Source of the DNA: Gerris lacustris
Taxonomy: Eukaryota; Arthropoda; Insecta; Hemiptera; Gerridae
DNA: 64,000 nucleotides
Direction of reading: 5' to 3'
Assembly: GCA_951217055.1 (NCBI GenBank)
Contig: OX578277.1
Coordinates: forward strand, 11,469,834-11,533,833
Shown: positions 33,600-44,675 of the stretch, in pieces
How positions within the stretch are numbered: the first letter of the stretch is position 1
Layout of the letters: each line of letters starts with the position of its first letter
Made by a program: the position numbers and the translations under genes
Notes under the pieces: model-generated
Told to the model about the DNA's origin: nothing
Seen by the model: only the letters and a program-made list of their open reading frames with translations
Databases searched by the model: none

Positions 33600-34495
33600 G
33601 ATCAATCCCTCAGAAATAATCCAAACATTTTTGTAAAGAAGTAAAGATGATGCAAGGATCTTATCACCTAACTTCCTTCTGTCTCACCACCGCCGATGGA
33701 ATCACATCCAACCCTCCTGCGTCCAAGGCGTTTGCACAACATTTCGCCTTCGCCTTTCCCCATTCGCCAACTATTTCTTCAGTTCCTTCCAACTCAAATA
33801 CTGGACCAATATCCCAATCTTCTCTTCACAAATCAAAATCATCCAAATTCCCGTCATTTCTTTCACAGCTGTCCTTGAATCTATATCCACATTAAAATCA
33901 TCCTATTCTTGTGGTTGTGACAATATTCCAATTTTTTTAATAAAAAGGTTCCCCTCTATAATCACCCTAGTTCTCGCTTTTACTTTTTATAGTTGTCTTG
34001 ATTCTTCAACTTTTCCTTCCCTCTGGAATCAAGCACTTGTAGTCCGATATTTAAATCAGGCGATGTTAAAATCTACAGACCCGATCTTTTCAAAAGTTTT
34101 CAAAAGCTGGAGGGTGATTTCCTATGTATCTACCTTGATCTACCTTATCATAATGATCTACCTTGATCTTCTTAATCATCTAACTTAAGAGTCTACTACT
34201 AATATGAGCATTTATCTGAGTGACTATGACTTTCACCTTCGCGCCAAAGGAGGAAAGCCTATGAAAAATTGAATCCCTCTGAGGTCCTTAACGGTGTTTC
34301 GCTGTGAGAAAGTTGCCTCTCAAGTGGTTGTTCTACCTGTTGGTCGTCGAGCTAGCAGGTTTGCGTATATCATGGACATATCTTACATGTGTCCCCCTAA
34401 ATTCCCTATGTCTTACGAACTGTAATGTTCAATTATCAACCTTATTAAAACTTAAATCCATTCTTTCTCACCCTTCTCATGGCCAGTAATTTTAC
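33600..34495 (+). pseudogene. Degenerate Jockey/CR1-group LINE, middle deleted
   Basis: The first part (33650-34110) in shifting frames reads ITSNPPASKAFAQHFAFAF and CDNIPIFLIKRFP, then FPSLWNQALV, resembling the region before and at the start of a LINE RT domain. After a gap, 34280-34490 reads SQVVVLPVGRRASRFAYI and LNVQLSTLLKLKSILSHPSH, which matches the C-terminus of the LINE at 37512-38159. The catalytic palm is missing from this strand. Many stops and frameshifts. Confidence 0.6.
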
Positions 34496-34559
34496 TAATT
34501 AATTAAACTTCTTGAGTGCTAATCTCGTGGCTTTAAGGCTGCATAAGGAAATAAATAAA

Positions 34560-34930
34560 AAATCCAGGAGAAGAATGTAACTTTGTATATATTACCTGAT
34601 GCTAATTGAGGATTCATCCGTACAGAGAGAATAGCCGTGTCATCAGTGAAGGTGGCAAAAAATGACAAAGGATGCTGTGGAGTGTCGCAGGTATAGAGAG
34701 AGTAAAAGAGTGCTTAGGATACTGCCCTGAGGTACACCAGCACTAACAGGGTAGATGGATGAAAAGGAGGATCCTGGTCTTATAAGGAAATGCTTATCAG
34801 AGAGGAAGGATTTAAGGATGAGATAATAAGTGAAGGCGAGGATGCCCTTGAGTTTCCAAAGCAATCCACCAAGCCACACCCTGTCAAAAGCTTGAGCTTC
34901 ATCATGGAAGACAGCTGAACAATGCCTTTT
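34560..34930 (-). pseudogene. LINE reverse transcriptase palm fragment
   Basis: The minus strand reads DEAQAFDRVWLGGLLWKLKG (first catalytic-aspartate block), then SSIYPVSAGVPQGSILS (the GVPQGS motif) and, after one frameshift, FFATFTDDTAILSV (the (F/Y)xDD block with T in place of A). It is probably the same LINE family as the plus-strand pieces next to it, and it covers the palm region they lack. Not functional. Confidence 0.7.
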
Positions 34931-35291
34931 CTTTTAGAGGAAGGAATATTATAAATAATGAGGAAAAATATTGTATTAATATATTTGGCATATAGAGTGG
35001 CAATAGTCCTTTACCTTTAACCAATATATTCTAATCTCTAACCAATATATCCTTATCTCTAACCAATCTATCCTTATCTCTAACGCATTACCAAAGCACT
35101 ATTACCTCTGGTTTTTTGGAGGAAGAACCTTTTATCTTGTTGGCTAATTCTTTTCTAGGAGGGAAAGGGACTAAGCTCCTTTGAATCAAAATAAGCCCCA
35201 ATAAGCTTATTGTAGCATTTATAAATTTAAGTTTATAAAAAAAATTAATTATTTAAGTATAAAAATTTCAAGATAAAAAGAACTTTTTATA
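34931..35291. other. No gene; short tandem motif
   Basis: Three copies of 'atctctaaccaat' at 35032-35090. Otherwise AT-rich. Confidence 0.5.
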
Positions 35292-35293
35292 TA

Positions 35294-35854
35294 CTACGTT
35301 TTTAAATTTTCTGTTGAATCGTATGTAATGTTGATAATATAATTGTTATTGTTATATAATATATAATGTTAGTAAAAAAAATAGTTCCGAATTTATTTAC
35401 TTCACATAAATGACAACCATCCAGAGAGCTGATCTTAAACCTATACAAAAGTTAAAACACCAAATCTAAAGCATGCCATCGATATATTTGAAATAATATT
35501 AATAATATAATCGATATTTCCTGTTTTGCTGTCATTCAATGTTTATCTATCATAAATTTGAGACCCGTCAAAATGAAGATAGCGTAAATATTAGATATGG
35601 CAAAACAAATAAAATAACTGGCGGTTTTTTTCCGAACTAACTTTCCGCACAGCAAAATTTGCTGAAAACAAATTAAATTCTGCTGAAAGATGGCTAAAAG
35701 TAATAAAATAATGTATTGTCATCGTGTTCTGAGCTATGCTAAAAGTTTCAAATGTCTAGCTATTCGGGAAGTTAGTTAGAAATCGATTGCCAGTGCCAGA
35801 TTTGTACCAGACAAACAAACAAACAAACAAGAATGCAAGCTAATAAAAACGTAG
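35294..35854 (-). mobile_element. MITE-H copy 2, uninterrupted
   Basis: TA-flanked with CTACGTTTTTA ends. It is the reverse-orientation paralogue of 12517-14312 and carries the Penelope target sequence (complement of aataacaattat, near 35335) once, so it is an empty-site reference. One internal deletion of about 25 bases relative to copy 1. Confidence 0.75.
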
Positions 35855-35856
35855 TA

Positions 35857-36369
35857 AAATAAGATAAATTTATGAACTTTAAACTAAACGAAAACACGTT
35901 AAACGAGAAAACATTAAACTCTGATTAAACATATTCGTGGTTTACTTATCTTTCTATTAATAAAATTGTTTTGTCAAAACACGAGTAAGAAAGAGAAGGG
36001 TGAACTACTTTTGTGTAATAAACAAGGATAACATGTTCGTGAAAATAATTTCTATTTCTATAATGCGTTAAACCAGAAAAGAGAAGATGGCGGCGGGCTG
36101 TGGAGGGGTTATTTCACTTTTTGTTTACTTTTACTGCCCTTTTGGGGAATATGCTTCCACTTTATACTCTCTACATTAACTATGTTTTGGGAAACAGGAT
36201 GATTTGACCTAAAAGAAGGGTAACCGTGTTTTTTCTACCAAATCACATTAAAAATAATTTGAAATTGTAATTTATTTTTTCAATTTTTTATTTCGTTAAT
36301 TGTAAAATCATGTCAGGACATTTAATTTTTTATATCATCTGTTTAAACAATAATAAAAGAAGAGTTGAA
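35857..36369. other. No gene seen
   Basis: AT-rich; 'taaactaaacgaaaacacgt' near 35880 resembles the tandem repeat at 1294. Nothing else. Confidence 0.45.
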
Positions 36370-36620
36370 AAAACAAATAGTCTGTCAATAAGTGTGGCAC
36401 ATTGCTTCCTCGCGTCCTACCACATATACTTAAATGATGTTATGTTTTTACAACCCATACTTGACAAATTTATTTAATTTTTCCCTCACTTTTTCAAATC
36501 TGTCAAAACTGTTATTGATTTTTTTATATGAATAAAATGATCAATTTAACAAAACTTAAAAAGTGCAGAGCTTTAAATTTCACTGTTCTGTAAAAAAAAG
36601 TCCTCAGAATAAAAATGTCC

Positions 36621-37335
36621 TTTTTACTTTCTCATATAAAGAGAAAGTATTGTGATGGCGCGAAAATTCGATTTTGAGATTTTGATGGATTTACACGTTT
36701 TGAGGTCCCCTGAGTCCAAAAAAGTGGTTTTTAAAAAATGTCTGTCTGTCGTCTGTGCAGACGCCTGGAGCCTAAACTACTGGGCCGATTTTGACGAAAT
36801 TTGGCATACATGTTCAGAAAAATCATACCCCGAGGCGAAATCGATAAATGAATTTTAGCTCTAATTTTGGGGGCGCTACCCCCCAAAAACTCTGAAAAAA
36901 CCTGAAAAAAAATTATTTCTCGAAAACGGTTCGGACGATTTTGATTAAAAAATTCTAAAATGTAGTCCATTTGAATACGAATCCAACGATATAAGCCGTT
37001 TTCCCGGGAAAAATCTAGTTCCTGAGAAATTAGCTTAAAACGCGGATGGAGAGAGCCCGGGTTCGATTCCCCGCCGAGGAGAAGTTATTTTTATGATAAA
37101 TTTTGATGAATTTTTCAATAATATTTAAATGTACATTTGAAAACTAATAAGTGGAAACTGGGCTAAGTAATTATGAACTCGTATATGAGAAAGTTTGTCT
37201 GAGTTGTCTCGGACCGATTTTTTGATATATTTTTGTGTGTTGAATCCGAATCTGAAATCAAAATGTCTCCTATACGTACAGCTTTCTCGGAAAATGCGCC
37301 TTAAGTTCGGAAAATTTGTGGGTTTTTGACCCAAT
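36621..37335 (+). repeat. RepA, longest copy
   Basis: Starts T5 then a hairpin, ACTTTCTC...GAGAAAGT. It continues with 'ttgtgatggcgcgaaaattc', 'ctgtctgtcgtctgtgcaga', 'ttttgacgaaatttggcata', 'gcgctaccccccaaaaact', then a T-arm-like 'gggttcgattccccgccgag' near 37057 and 'tcggaccgattttttgata'. The right half matches 63150-63480 in reverse, so the family is about 650-700 bp. No ORF spans it. Inserted in RepB. Confidence 0.7.
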
Positions 37336-37511
37336 TTGTCGCCTATTAAAAAATTTAAATTTCATAAAAATCAGATGAGTACTTTTGAAGATATAGGTGT
37401 AAATAAATGAATATAGCTCATGTCTACAACATTAGGTCCAACAATGGGCTAATTAAATTTGCCCTACCATCTAAATTTCATTACAATCGGTCGATTAGTT
37501 TTTAAGATAAT

Positions 37512-38159
37512 ATGTTTTTATTTTATTTTACACATTTTAAGAGTCTTCTGCAGCAAAAGCCACTAGAGAAGCACTCTAAAAGATACAAGATAAGTATAAA
37601 AATGGAAAGTAATAACAGAATTAAAAACAAATTTTATAAGTAATAATGAAAATGAAATGAAAATAATAATAAAAGAAGAGTGAAGTCATTACTGATGAGT
37701 GGGAGAGAAATAAGGAAGGATAGATTTCAGATTAGATAGGTTTGATACTTTGATATTACTAACATTACGACAAAGAACGTTGAGGTTTCGAACAGAACGG
37801 ACCAGAGGACACATATCAGACAACTCTTTAATATAAGCGAACCTACTAGCACGGCGTCCAACAGGAAGTACAACCACTTGGTTACTGACTTCGTCACATC
37901 GTAGCTCACCGATCAAAGCTTTAGAAAGGTACAGAACCTCATAAGCTCTTCTCCTAACTCTTAAAGATGGTAGGCCTAATCGCTCTGAAAGAATCTCATA
38001 AGAGTAAAATATTCGATTGTAATAATAACGAAAATAGCAATTCCTTACAAAAAGCCGCTGAACACGTTCAATTTGGTCAGAGCGTATCAAAGGTAGGTTA
38101 TTCCAGACCGGTACAGCATACTCAAGTAAAGGCCTGACAAGACCTTTGTTGGTTCGCAA
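37512..38159 (-). pseudogene. Jockey/CR1-group LINE, 5'-truncated C-terminus
   Basis: A 156-codon frame reads VRPLLEYAVPVWNNLPLIRS, DQIERVQRLFVRNCYF, LSERLGLPSLRVRRRAYEVL and SQVVVLPVGRRASRFAYIKE, the typical region after the RT domain in this LINE group (PLLEYxxxVW, IExVQRxF, RRxxxxxxxLxK). It ends with a stop at 37689 and a short A/T-rich tail toward 37512. Truncated at the 5' end where RepB resumes. A related copy is at 34280-34490. Confidence 0.75.
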
Positions 38160-38374
38160 AAATTAAATGACCTACAGGAACAGCACCAAAAATGTTCCCT
38201 GATATATTATCTGAAACGGATTTCTATGTAGGAATTTTATAAATCGGAAGTGTAAAAAAAAAAACACTGATTCAGCTGAAATTCGCAGCAATTATACCTT
38301 TCTTCTAGGTAAATAAGTTTCTCCGTTTTTGGAACGAAGTTCCTTATGGCACGTTCTGGAGCCCGGGAGTGAAT

Positions 38375-39275
38375 CCTAAAAAAATCACAGGGAAGTACTT
38401 GCGTCCAAGTACTTTTTAGGGTTTTGTAGATGATTAAGCATGCCCGTTATGTAATTATGATTTTTTTTCTTCGATCCTAAGGGTCCCGGGTTCGATCCCC
38501 CGGGAGGTCACAATATTTTTTATAGGTAATAACGACAAGATAAATTACATTTTTTAGGAAATTTTCATCGCCCAACCATACGGTGTATCCATGAATCATT
38601 TTCAAAATTTTAAGACCAGCCATTATATAAAATTTGGGGGGGGGGGGGGGGGGATTTTTTTGGGGGTATATTTTGACTTAAAAATTTAAAAAAGCAAATA
38701 TATATTTGTATCCTACTCTTCAGCAGCTTTCATTTGATACCCAACTCAAAATTTTTAAAAAATAAAATTTTGGGCACACTCCAAATTTTCGCGCACAAAA
38801 TTGGTGATTTTTAAAACCTGGGAATGAACTCCCGGAAATATCATCGCCTCACTATAAGGTATTAGTATGAATTATTTCGAAATTTTAGCACCAGCCGATC
38901 TATAGTGGTTGGGGGGGGAAATTTTTTTTGGGGTATATTTTTATTTTTTTCCCCTATAAGGAATGCAACATTTAAAAAATCATATATATATTTGTGTCTT
39001 ACTCTTCAGCAGCTTTCATTTGATACCCTACTCAAAAATTAAAAAAAAAAAATTTTGAGTTTACCACATTTTTTCGAATTGCGCATGCGCAAATCTAATT
39101 ATGAACTTCTGTATATTTTTCCTGTGGTTGGGTCAAAAAGTTGCACCAGTGTTTCAAATTTCAGTACTTTCGCTTAAACGGTTCGGGCCCTATGAACCAA
39201 AGAGCGACGGACGGACGGACGGACACATCACCCTCGGTATAAGGGTTTTGAGAAGTATCTACAAAACCCTAAAAA
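38375..39275 (+). mobile_element. RepT, complete copy
   Basis: TIRs AGGGTTTTGTAGAT and complement bound 38418-39270, inside T5/A5 flanks. Upstream a 9-bp-stem hairpin (AAGTACTTG-CGTC-CAAGTACTT) at 38391-38412 is shared with the 50083 copy and may be part of the element. Inside are a T-arm-like 'cccgggttcgatcccccggg' (38486-38505), two tandem modules with 'tcttcagcagctttcatttg', a G-run and a (GGAC)n tract near 39210. No transposase. Confidence 0.65.
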
Positions 39276-39970
39276 TGACCAAAATCACCGTCACAAAATA
39301 ACCGTCACAAAATCACCGTCACGCAAAATCCGTTACGAAATCTACAGATGACGATAACTTGAGTAAAAGTTGACCGACTTAGTTGAAATTTGGTACACAT
39401 GTTCATTTTACCAATGTCCGGGACAAGTTCGTTGGACAACGTTATCCGCCCAAGCGTTCACGCGCAACGCTCGCGTAAACGTAAGCTTCGAATTTAAAAT
39501 TGGAATTTTTGGACGGGACAAAATTCTAACTTCATCTATTTAATGAGACAAACAACTTTTTTAAATATTTTTTTTTTAGTAAAACGAACACCGACACTAC
39601 TATGGAGTGATAAAGATCGCTAAATTTATTAAAGCGGACCAAACCGATTAAAATAATGGAAACAACGTTTTTACCGATATCTTACGTTCTAACGTTAAGA
39701 TTTAAATGAAACTTTGTATACATCACCTACAGTACAATTGAAGCAAGCATGTAACATTTCAACCTGATATACAAGCAGAAGTTTTTGTGAGTTAATGATT
39801 TATATTTTTTATTTTAATATTTAATTGGAGTAATATGCCGACGGGGCCTTGGAGGACAGTTCTTTTTCGTTCTACAACCATCTGCTTTAACTATAAATTT
39901 ATCACTAACTTTTTTCTCAATATACAATACATTATTTATTGAAAGACGCTCGCTTCAAAGATAATAAAAA
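39276..39970 (-). repeat. RepC copy
   Basis: Reverse match to 27020-27590: 'acgcaacgctcgcgtaaacg', 'tgaaatttggtacacatgtt', 'cttacgttctaacgttaaga'. It begins directly at the RepT right end. Confidence 0.65.
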
Positions 39971-40239
39971 GATTTTCATTTAATTTTGCCTTAACTCCGC
40001 TAGTACAAATAGTTAGTTACTTTTAATTTTGTCTCTTTTCTAACTCCACCATGTATACGTAGTTATTACAGCGATTTTATAATTTATATTTAATGAAAAG
40101 CGTAAGGAACTTCGTTCCTAACGGGTGTCCCACGACACCACACGTATTTTTTTTTTTTATCTCAATATCTGCCGCAATTGCCAAAAATATCGACTTTTAA
40201 TTTTTATATAGGATTTGTTTTTGCATTATAAAATACCTC

Positions 40240-40858
40240 AGTATAACGGACCTTACTATAATTGACGTGACTATAACGGACCTAACAATAATTGACCTCA
40301 ATATTATTGATCTCACTATAAAGGACCTCACTATTATTGACTTCACTATAACGGACCACACTATAATAGGCCTCACTAAAACGGACCTCACTATAATTGA
40401 CTTCACTATAATGGACCTCCCTATGATTGACCTCACTATAACGGAATACACCTTTGTTTATTTCTCTATAACAGACCACACTGTAATTGGCCTCAATATA
40501 ACGGACCTCACTATAATAGGCCTCACTATAATTGACTTTACTATAATGGACCTCCCTATAATTGATCTCACTATAACGGACCACACCATAATTGGCCTCA
40601 CTATAACGGACCTCACTATTGTTGACTTGACTATAACGGACCACACTATAATTGGCCTCACTATAACGGACCTCACTATTGTTGACTTGACTATAACGGA
40701 CCACACCATAATTGGCCTCACTATAACGGACCACACTATTGTTGACTTGACTATAACGGACCACACTATAATTGGCCTCACTATAACGAACCTGACTATA
40801 ATTGACCACACTATAATTCACCTCACTATAACGGACCTAATTATACCGGACTTACCTT
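40240..40858 (+). repeat. 15-bp minisatellite (about 41 units) with long open frames
   Basis: Units such as cctcactataacgga and cctcactataattga alternate, with higher-order periods of 30 and 60 bp at 40560-40780. Because the period is a multiple of three, several frames stay open: plus 40267-40938 (223 codons, (xTxxDLT)-type pentapeptide periodicity) and minus 40282-40821. No promoter, start context or domain outside the repeat supports translation. Confidence 0.9.
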
Positions 40859-41120
40859 TTAGCGGACCAAACGAAATTATAATTCACACAATGAAAAAAC
40901 CTATAAATAGGTTTATGTTTGGTAAGGAAAAGTTTTAAGACTCTCTGCGTCCAATTTTCATTATTCTATTTGGAAAAAATACATATTATATAATTATCCA
41001 ATAATTTCTTTTTTTTTGAGTAAGTAAATACGAGTTTGATCAAAAATTTCTTTAGATACCTTTCATATTATCATCATTATGAATAAATATTAACAAGGAT
41101 ATTCTTCAAAGAAATACCTT

Positions 41121-41954
<834 letters not shown>

Positions 41955-42406
41955 GAGCTGAGCGAAGCGAAGCTCTTATACTACACTTTGCATTTGGTTG
42001 GACACATACTCCTCCTGAACGGTTGAACCGATCCGCACAAAATTCGGCACGGTCATAGTGACCAACAACAGGAAGGTATAAATCTGAAATGGTCCAAAAT
42101 AGGTAGACAGGGATACGGGGTATGGGGTACAAAAGTTAAAATAGTATAAATATAAAATAACAAAAGTAATTTTATTTTAAATTATTTTAAGGGTATAAAA
42201 GTTATTTTATTTTTATACTATTTTAACTTTTGTACCCCGTACCCCGTACTCCTGTCTACCAATTTAGACCATTTCAGATTTATACCTTCCTGTGGTTGGT
42301 CACTATGACCGTGCCAAATTTCGTGCGGATCGGTTTAGCCGTTCAGGAGGAGTATGTGTCCAACCAAATGCAAAGTGTAGTATAAGAGCTTCGCTTCGCT
42401 CAGCTC
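41955..42406. repeat. 452-bp hairpin, ~205-bp arms
   Basis: Arms begin GAGCTGAGCGAAGCGAAGCT and end with the complement. They share 'ttggttggacacatactcct', 'gaccaacaacaggaaggta' and 'acttttgtaccccgta'. The spacer is about 40 bp and AT-rich. No ORF and no clear target-site duplication. Confidence 0.85.
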
Positions 42407-42761
42407 AAAAATAGTAGGTATATGCCCTTTATGATGCATGTCATTGGAAATATCTTTAACAGTACAGTTATTGTTGGTATGTTCACTTTTGTCATATTTT
42501 CATTTAAGAGGGGGTAAATAGAAAAACAGGAAAAAAATAATTTTTAATTAAATATTAGAAATATTTCTATTTTTGATCCGATTTCAGCTGTTTATAAATA
42601 AAAATGTTTATTTTTAACTATCAGCTGTTTAATATATCCGATCATCTGTTTATAAATAAAATTGTTTCCTATTAACTATCAGCTGTTTTATATAAGTTTA
42701 TTCATAACAAATGTATGTGTTTGTTATTCTGTTTAAAAATTCATTGAGTGGTTTGTTTATG

Positions 42762-43060
42762 CCGTCTCTACACACGACCCGACACGACCACCCGACTGTC
42801 GGGGCCAACAGGGTTCGTCCGGTCCCGACAGTTGGAGCGTGTGTAGGCTTGTCGCCGGACTAAAACTGCCGGACCCAAAGGTCGGGTGGTTCGTCGTACG
42901 AGACGATCAACCACCCCACCCTCTATTCCTATCGAGTCGGTGTGTAGCACTGTCGGGCGAGTCCTCAACCCGACACGACCAAATTCCCCCCAAAGAGAGG
43001 AGCTTGGTCGTGTGTAGACATGGCCCCGACAAGGATTTCCGGGGAGTTTGTGTGTAGGGC
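42762..43060. mobile_element. GC-rich DNA-transposon end region
   Basis: A sharp GC-rich island in AT-rich DNA. The left has 'ctctacacacgacccgacac' and the right has 'ggtcgtgtgtagaca' plus 'gtttgtgtgtagggcc', i.e. inverted 'gtctacacacgacc' motifs, with many 'cccgac' repeats between. This looks like the subterminal region of a DNA transposon, but neither boundary nor target site is clear. The two frames here run through the repeats and have no domain. Confidence 0.45.
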
Positions 43061-43127
43061 CTTTAAATTTATAATAAGTGTTTGTAAAATTTTATTCTTA
43101 CATTCTTAGTTTGTTATTCTTACATAA

Positions 43128-43352
43128 ATGCCACGTTTACGCAGAGGAGGCGCGAATCTTGATGGGCGACGCACAGTTTACGCAGCATCCCACCGTAATC
43201 GATAGGCCCAGCCGACTATCACACATCGACCTGATGAAGAGTATGCTCAGAGATTCAATCAGAATTTGGAAGCACCCGGGTACTGTCATTGCAGAGTTTG
43301 CAGACGCTTCAACTTAGTCACCACTCAAGATTATACTTCCTTTATCGATTAG
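43128..43352 (+). pseudogene. Possible small ORF with one frameshift, unknown
   Basis: From an ATG at 43128 the frame reads MPRLRRGGANLDGRRTVYAA then SHRNR and a TAG. From 43207, in the next frame, it continues AQPTITHRPDEEYAQRFNQN, LEAPGYCHCRVCRRFN and stops near 43350. Both parts are Arg/Gln-rich, with CHCRVC resembling a metal-binding cluster, and they abut. This suggests a frameshifted gene next to the GC-rich transposon end. No family recognised. Confidence 0.3.
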
Positions 43353-43437
43353 GCTTACAAATTAATGTAATATGAATTTTAACGCATATGAATAAAATTT
43401 AAGCTCAATATTGCAAGCAGACAACTGCATTGCACAC

Positions 43438-44001
43438 CTAAAGGTCGACCAAGAAGTCATGGAAATCTGTGGAGTGCGCTAGTGTCGTTGTTTTGGTGTC
43501 ATGTATAGTCAGTTTTTAATAAAATAGACCACTATCAAAAAACAGTGTTGTTCTTTTGTTATTAATAATTTTATTTTTGATAACTTCTATATTTTTTGCA
43601 ACAGGCAACACTGTACCTGATAATAAATCACTAATAATATACGATAATATCTTTATATTATTATTCATAATAATATTCTTTTAATCTTAATCTATTTTTT
43701 TTTTTTTTTTTTTTTTTTTTTTCCTCTTTATTTCTGAGTTTGATTTGGATTTAGGACAGTTGTGACTGTGACTATAATTCGTACTGTATAAAAACAAACA
43801 AAACAGGAAACCTAACAGATTTGAAACCTTCCTGTTGTTATTCGTGAGATTTGACATAACCTCGCATGTCATACAAACTAGAAATGGGTGTTGTCTTAGC
43901 ACCCGACTATACTGACTTCGGCAATACTCGGAAGGTTCGACTTTAAACGAAGCTAAGCATTCAGTTTCTCCCATGTTCATGACTTCTTGGTCGACCTTTA
44001 G
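43438..44001 (+). mobile_element. MITE-G, complete copy
   Basis: A perfect 24-bp terminal inverted repeat, CTAAAGGTCGACCAAGAAGT plus CATG, at 43438-43461 and 43978-44001. The interior contains a 25-base T-run (43697-43722) and 'caacaggcaacactgtacct'. No ORF. A truncated reverse copy is at 20795-21630. Target-site duplication not certain. Confidence 0.8.
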
Positions 44002-44660
44002 TATATATTATTTTATTATCAAAAATAGTCCTTTTTGGAGCTTTGTTAGCTACTTCTATGAACGTGTTCCTTACCAATATCACATAGGACATAGACAATT
44101 GTGTAGTAACATATCCCTCCTTATTGTAATACATATTAGATTGGTTCTCTTTAGAACCAATGTATACATAACACATAACAATAATAACACAACATAATAC
44201 ACTAACATAAACACTAACAATAATACTACCTAAATTATAGTTATAACCTAAACTAAATTATTAGACCAAACAATCTCTAGTGAACAAGCCATCAACAACA
44301 GGTCATTTTTTGTAAACTAGCATCACTCTACGTGACTATATGTAATGGAACTATATAGGGTCATTCCATGCCAAATCACCTAGGCTTCCTGCTTCAATGT
44401 CATGGATTTTTCTGATTTTTTTTCTAGCAAACTGCTCTATGAAAGAAGCCCAAAATATTTTTTTTTTAGATTTTTTAATTGAAAATTGTACCCGCAAGAA
44501 TTTTTTGAAAATTTTGATTTTCCCCCGAATTTGGTATTCCAGGGTTACGACTTATTTCACTAAAATCTTAATAACTCCCATGTTTTTTATGGTATCATCA
44601 CTATATTGGTATCAAACTAAAGCTAAATGTTTACTCTTTAAGAAAATATTAAGACAAATT
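44002..44660. other. No gene; possible transposon terminus
   Basis: 'agggtcattccatgccaaat' at 44355 resembles a common start of invertebrate DNA transposons, but no partner end was found. The rest is AT-rich. Confidence 0.35.
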
Positions 44661-44675
44661 TAATTTTTATTTTTT

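Larger units (their letters stand above)
36370..38255 (+). repeat. RepB copy split by RepA and by a LINE
   Basis: RepB segments lie at 36370-36620 ('gtgtggcacattgcttcctc'), about 37340-37511 ('aaatcagatgagtacttttg', 'ccaacaatgggctaattaaa') and 38147-38255 ('tgttggttcgcaaaaatt', 'gtctgaaac'-type end). The order and junctions agree with the uninterrupted copy at 16507-17121. Confidence 0.7.

Noticed and set aside
37050..37080. T-arm-like gggttcgattcc in RepA and cccgggttcgatccc in RepT as tRNA genes
   Set aside because: No box A or acceptor stem at tRNA distance; they look like embedded B-box-like modules only.
40282..40821. Long minus-strand frames over the 15-bp minisatellite
   Set aside because: The period is a multiple of three, so several frames stay open by necessity.
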